From Moraxellaceae bacterium (GTDB lineage: Bacteria; Pseudomonadota; Gammaproteobacteria; Pseudomonadales; Moraxellaceae): 44,488 bases of DNA. The DNA is taken from NCBI GenBank assembly GCA_025363155.1, contig JANYEL010000029.1, positions 1 to 44,488 of the forward strand. Direction: 5' to 3'. Of this stretch, positions 42,120 to 44,488 are shown one piece after another; position 1 is the stretch's first letter; the number at the start of each line of letters is the position of its first letter. The translations under genes and the position numbers were made by a program. The notes under the pieces are model-generated. The model was given only the letters and a program-made list of their open reading frames with translations, was not told the DNA's origin and searched no databases.

Positions 42120-44488
42120 ATGATGTCGTCGTTTTTGTTGCCTGTGCAAGTAATCACTGGTGTTGAACTTGCTAAGAGCCTTCGCGAAAAGAAAAAGAAT
42201 AGTCGCGGATTCTCAAGCCAAATATTTCCTCGATATGCACAACATGCATTGGTTCTCGCGATTGCAACAATTATGGCGGGCTGTAGTTCTACGCCTGTAC
42301 AAACCAATACTCAAAAAGTTCACGGTAAAAAAGCCCATTCTACTAATGTAAAAAATGTGGGTGGCCAAAGTGATTTAGATTTAGAAAGTGCGGATTCATT
42401 AGAAGAGTTGCTTCAAGCAACCGATATGGATGCGGTGGAAGGAGATCGTCTAGCTGTTCTGCGGTACGGGAACCTGTGGAAACGAATTCTAGTTGGTTAT
42501 CGTATGGATTTATCCGTGAGTAACTCCAGAATTGATGCGCAGCGCAACTGGTTCATTAGTCGTCAACCGTATATCAATCGTCTGTCTGCACGTGCTAGTC
42601 GTTATATTTATTACACTGTGACTGAAGCGGAACGTCGTGGGATTCCGACTGAATTAGCGCTTTTGCCAGTAATTGAAAGCTCGTATGACCCATTTGCGAA
42701 CAGTGGTGCATCTGCAGCTGGGATGTGGCAGTTTATTCCAAGTACTGGACGCGAATACGGCTTACGCCAGAACCAATACTATGATGGTCGTCGCGATGTC
42801 GTCGAATCCACACGTGCGGCCTATGATTTTTTGACCAATTTATATAAACAATTTGGTTCGTGGGAACTGGCTCTAGCAGCGTACAACGCAGGCGGCGGTC
42901 GTATTCAACAAGCAATTAACCGTAATATTGCACAAGGTTTGCCAACAGATTATTGGTCGTTAAGACTGCCAACTGAAACGATGAATTATGTACCACGTTT
43001 CATTGCGGTTGCGCAGATGATTAAAAATCCTGAAAATTATGGTGTGCAATTACCGAACATTGCCAATCGCTCGCATTTTCGCTCTGTCGCACTATCAGGT
43101 CCTGTCGATTTAGATCAAGTTGTACGCACAACGGGCTTATCCAGCAAAGAAGTATTGGAACTTAATCCTGCATTTTTACAAGGTGTTACTGCACCATCGG
43201 GTCCACATCGCGTATTGATTCCAACCAGTTTGCCGATGACTGTAGACAGTCGATTAAAAGCAATTCAAATCCTTGATCCAAGTCGTTTTGGTTATAGCAG
43301 TGACGGTGGTTTACTCGCGATGAGTCAACCGATCACTCAGACCATTACCCAGACTGTAACGCGTTCAACTGTGCCTGCGATTCTAAGTACGTCACAGGTG
43401 GCATCCATGATGTCGGCGGGTACACGAAGCAACAATAGTGGTAATGTGACTGAGTCAATTACGATTCGTAATAACCAACGAATTCCGACTGATTCGGAAT
43501 CACTAGCTGCAATGGCAAATCAAGCAGTTGTGCCTTCTTCAGCACAAATTGCGAAAGTTGTTGGGAATGTCCAACCTTCTGTAAACAGCCCACAAAAAAT
43601 TACCACCATCACAGCAACCTCAGTTTCACAACCAGTCATTACGAAAACTGATGCGACAACAATGACGGTGACTACACGACCAACCAGCAATGTGACATTT
43701 ACACCAATCACCAGTTCGAACACCACGAATAACAGTGCTTCAACTTCTAACCCAGTCACTAGTGCTAGCACGCCGACCATTACAAGCACGATTACAACGA
43801 GTACAGCGAATACGGTCGTAAGCATACCGTCGGAAGTCACTCCATCACCAATCGTTGTTGCACCGGCACAAGCACCAAACATTACGCCAATCATTGCAAT
43901 GTCGATTGATAAGAAAACACCAGATCAAAATAGCACTGCTATCGTTGATCCGTTAGATGGCAAAATTACACTCAGACCGCTTCAACCACAACAAACAGTG
44001 ATCGAAACCAAGACTGAAACGAGAGTTTCAAACATTGATGTAAAGAAACCAATTACATCTGATATCAAACCGATTAAGTTAATTCCTGCCGAAACCAAAG
44101 TCATTGCTGAAGTGAAAACACCTGAGAAACCGAAAGGCGTTCGTACGGTATATACAGTGAAAGCAGGCGATACTCTGACGAACGTTGCGAGTAGATCAGG
44201 TGTGTCTTGGCGTGATATTGCTAAATGGAATCAAATGGATGCTAATGCCAATTTGATTACAGGCACACCGCTTTACTTGTATGGTGCGAAAAAAATTGTA
44301 GAAGCCGCTCCGACAAGTTATGTCGTTCAAGCGGGTGATACTCTGATCGATGTTGCAGCACAATTTAACTTAACGCCACGTCAGCTAGCAGATCGTAATG
44401 ATCTAAAAGTCACTAGTAATTTAATGAAAGGCGCGCGTTTAAGCCTCGTTGAAAATACTGATAATGCATCAATATCAAAAGATTCAAA
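42120..44488 (+). CDS. mltD: Membrane-bound lytic transglycosylase MltD with LysM domains (partial, 3' end missing)
   Basis: The reading frame is open from ATG 42120 to the right edge, so the C-terminus is missing. A long N-terminus precedes a lipobox ending at C55 (TIMAGCSST), preceded by a hydrophobic stretch. The transglycosylase domain has catalytic E186 (LPVIESSYDPFA), MWQFIPSTGREYGL and LALAAYNAGGGRIQQAI. A poorly conserved Ser/Thr/Asn-rich region (about 395-660) follows, then two LysM motifs at about 677-724 (YTVKAGDTLTNVAS) and 738-782 (YVVQAGDTLIDVAA) that bind peptidoglycan. It cleaves murein in the periplasm as an outer-membrane lipoprotein. It is divergent from rnhA-dnaQ. Confidence 0.92.
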   Translation, partial: MMSSFLLPVQVITGVELAKSLREKKKNSRGFSSQIFPRYAQHALVLAIATIMAGCSSTPVQTNTQKVHGKKAHSTNVKNVGGQSDLDLESADSLEELLQATDMDAVEGDRLAVLRYGNLWKRILVGYRMDLSVSNSRIDAQRNWFISRQPYINRLSARASRYIYYTVTEAERRGIPTELALLPVIESSYDPFANSGASAAGMWQFIPSTGREYGLRQNQYYDGRRDVVESTRAAYDFLTNLYKQFGSWELALAAYNAGGGRIQQAINRNIAQGLPTDYWSLRLPTETMNYVPRFIAVAQMIKNPENYGVQLPNIANRSHFRSVALSGPVDLDQVVRTTGLSSKEVLELNPAFLQGVTAPSGPHRVLIPTSLPMTVDSRLKAIQILDPSRFGYSSDGGLLAMSQPITQTITQTVTRSTVPAILSTSQVASMMSAGTRSNNSGNVTESITIRNNQRIPTDSESLAAMANQAVVPSSAQIAKVVGNVQPSVNSPQKITTITATSVSQPVITKTDATTMTVTTRPTSNVTFTPITSSNTTNNSASTSNPVTSASTPTITSTITTSTANTVVSIPSEVTPSPIVVAPAQAPNITPIIAMSIDKKTPDQNSTAIVDPLDGKITLRPLQPQQTVIETKTETRVSNIDVKKPITSDIKPIKLIPAETKVIAEVKTPEKPKGVRTVYTVKAGDTLTNVASRSGVSWRDIAKWNQMDANANLITGTPLYLYGAKKIVEAAPTSYVVQAGDTLIDVAAQFNLTPRQLADRNDLKVTSNLMKGARLSLVENTDNASISKDS

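Noticed and set aside
42160-42351. 63-codon plus-strand ORF at the start of mltD
   Set aside because: It is out of frame inside mltD. The true frame starts at 42120 and runs off the edge of the window without a stop.
43520-43894. 124-codon minus-strand ORF rich in Val, Gly and Thr
   Set aside because: It lies opposite the Ser/Thr-rich linker of mltD and is the complement of its ACC/ACA/ACG and GTT codons. It has no ribosome-binding site.
1-44488. CRISPR array, tRNA, rRNA, insertion sequence or prophage
   Set aside because: Read through the gaps for regular spacer-repeat arrays, cloverleaf sequences and transposase or phage motifs; none was found.

Overview
This 44.5 kb window looks like chromosome from a gammaproteobacterium of the Moraxellaceae, close to Acinetobacter. 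The grounds are gene content and order: pilZ-tatD-tetR followed by gspHIJK, a single ORF joining RNase HI to DNA polymerase III epsilon, a fimL next to it, a divergent mltD, and the moderate-to-low GC, A/T-rich intergenic DNA. I ran no database search, so the taxonomic call is an inference. Nearly all genes are intact core genes. There is no prophage, integrase-tRNA island, transposase, CRISPR array, tRNA or rRNA that I could find.

Layout from left to right. (a) 1-4.3 kb: xerC, a ferritin-like metal-dependent hydrolase on the minus strand, and etfBA, which carries electrons from acyl-CoA dehydrogenases. (b) 4.4-9.1 kb: pilZ, tatD, a TetR regulator and four type II secretion minor pseudopilin genes (gspH, I, J, K), all on the plus strand with short gaps or overlaps. 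(c) 9.1-10.1 kb: an A/T-rich insert holding a palindromic repeat and an orphan Hint-domain gene with altered catalytic residues. (d) 10.2-21.2 kb: queD-like and hrpA (1-nt overlap), a FabH-like ketoacyl synthase, an unrecognised membrane-anchored protein, a diguanylate cyclase, a GNAT acetyltransferase and a DUF3015-DUF4105 pair. (e) 21.2-32.7 kb: a beta-hydroxyacid dehydrogenase, a small SieB-like membrane protein, a thiolase/multifunctional beta-oxidation operon, a WH-motif protein with a Cys/Gly/Ser tail, an fdhF/ydeP-fdhD pair, an AraC regulator and a divergent CaiB-type CoA transferase. (f) 32.8-44.5 kb: glnS, a cyclophilin, lpxH, two or three small membrane genes of unknown role, nudC, fimL, rnhA-dnaQ and the 5' part of mltD, which runs off the right edge.

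Functional themes. Acyl-CoA metabolism recurs (etfBA, the thiolase and FadB-like pair, CaiB family, a FabH-like enzyme related to those that take acyl-CoA primers). Surface machinery also recurs: PilZ and FimL for type IV pili, GspHIJK for the tip of the type II secretion pseudopilus, and a membrane diguanylate cyclase with an intact inhibitory site.

The strongest unexplained signals are: two copies of a 20-bp inverted repeat (TAGACAA-N6-TTGTCAA, 39 bp apart) in front of the metal-dependent hydrolase; the orphan Hint protein with Gly in place of the nucleophilic Cys and Asp in place of the terminal Asn; a SieB-like protein outside any prophage; the secreted DUF3015-DUF4105 pair; and five different palindromic intergenic repeats. 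No complete, clearly new multigene system is evident.
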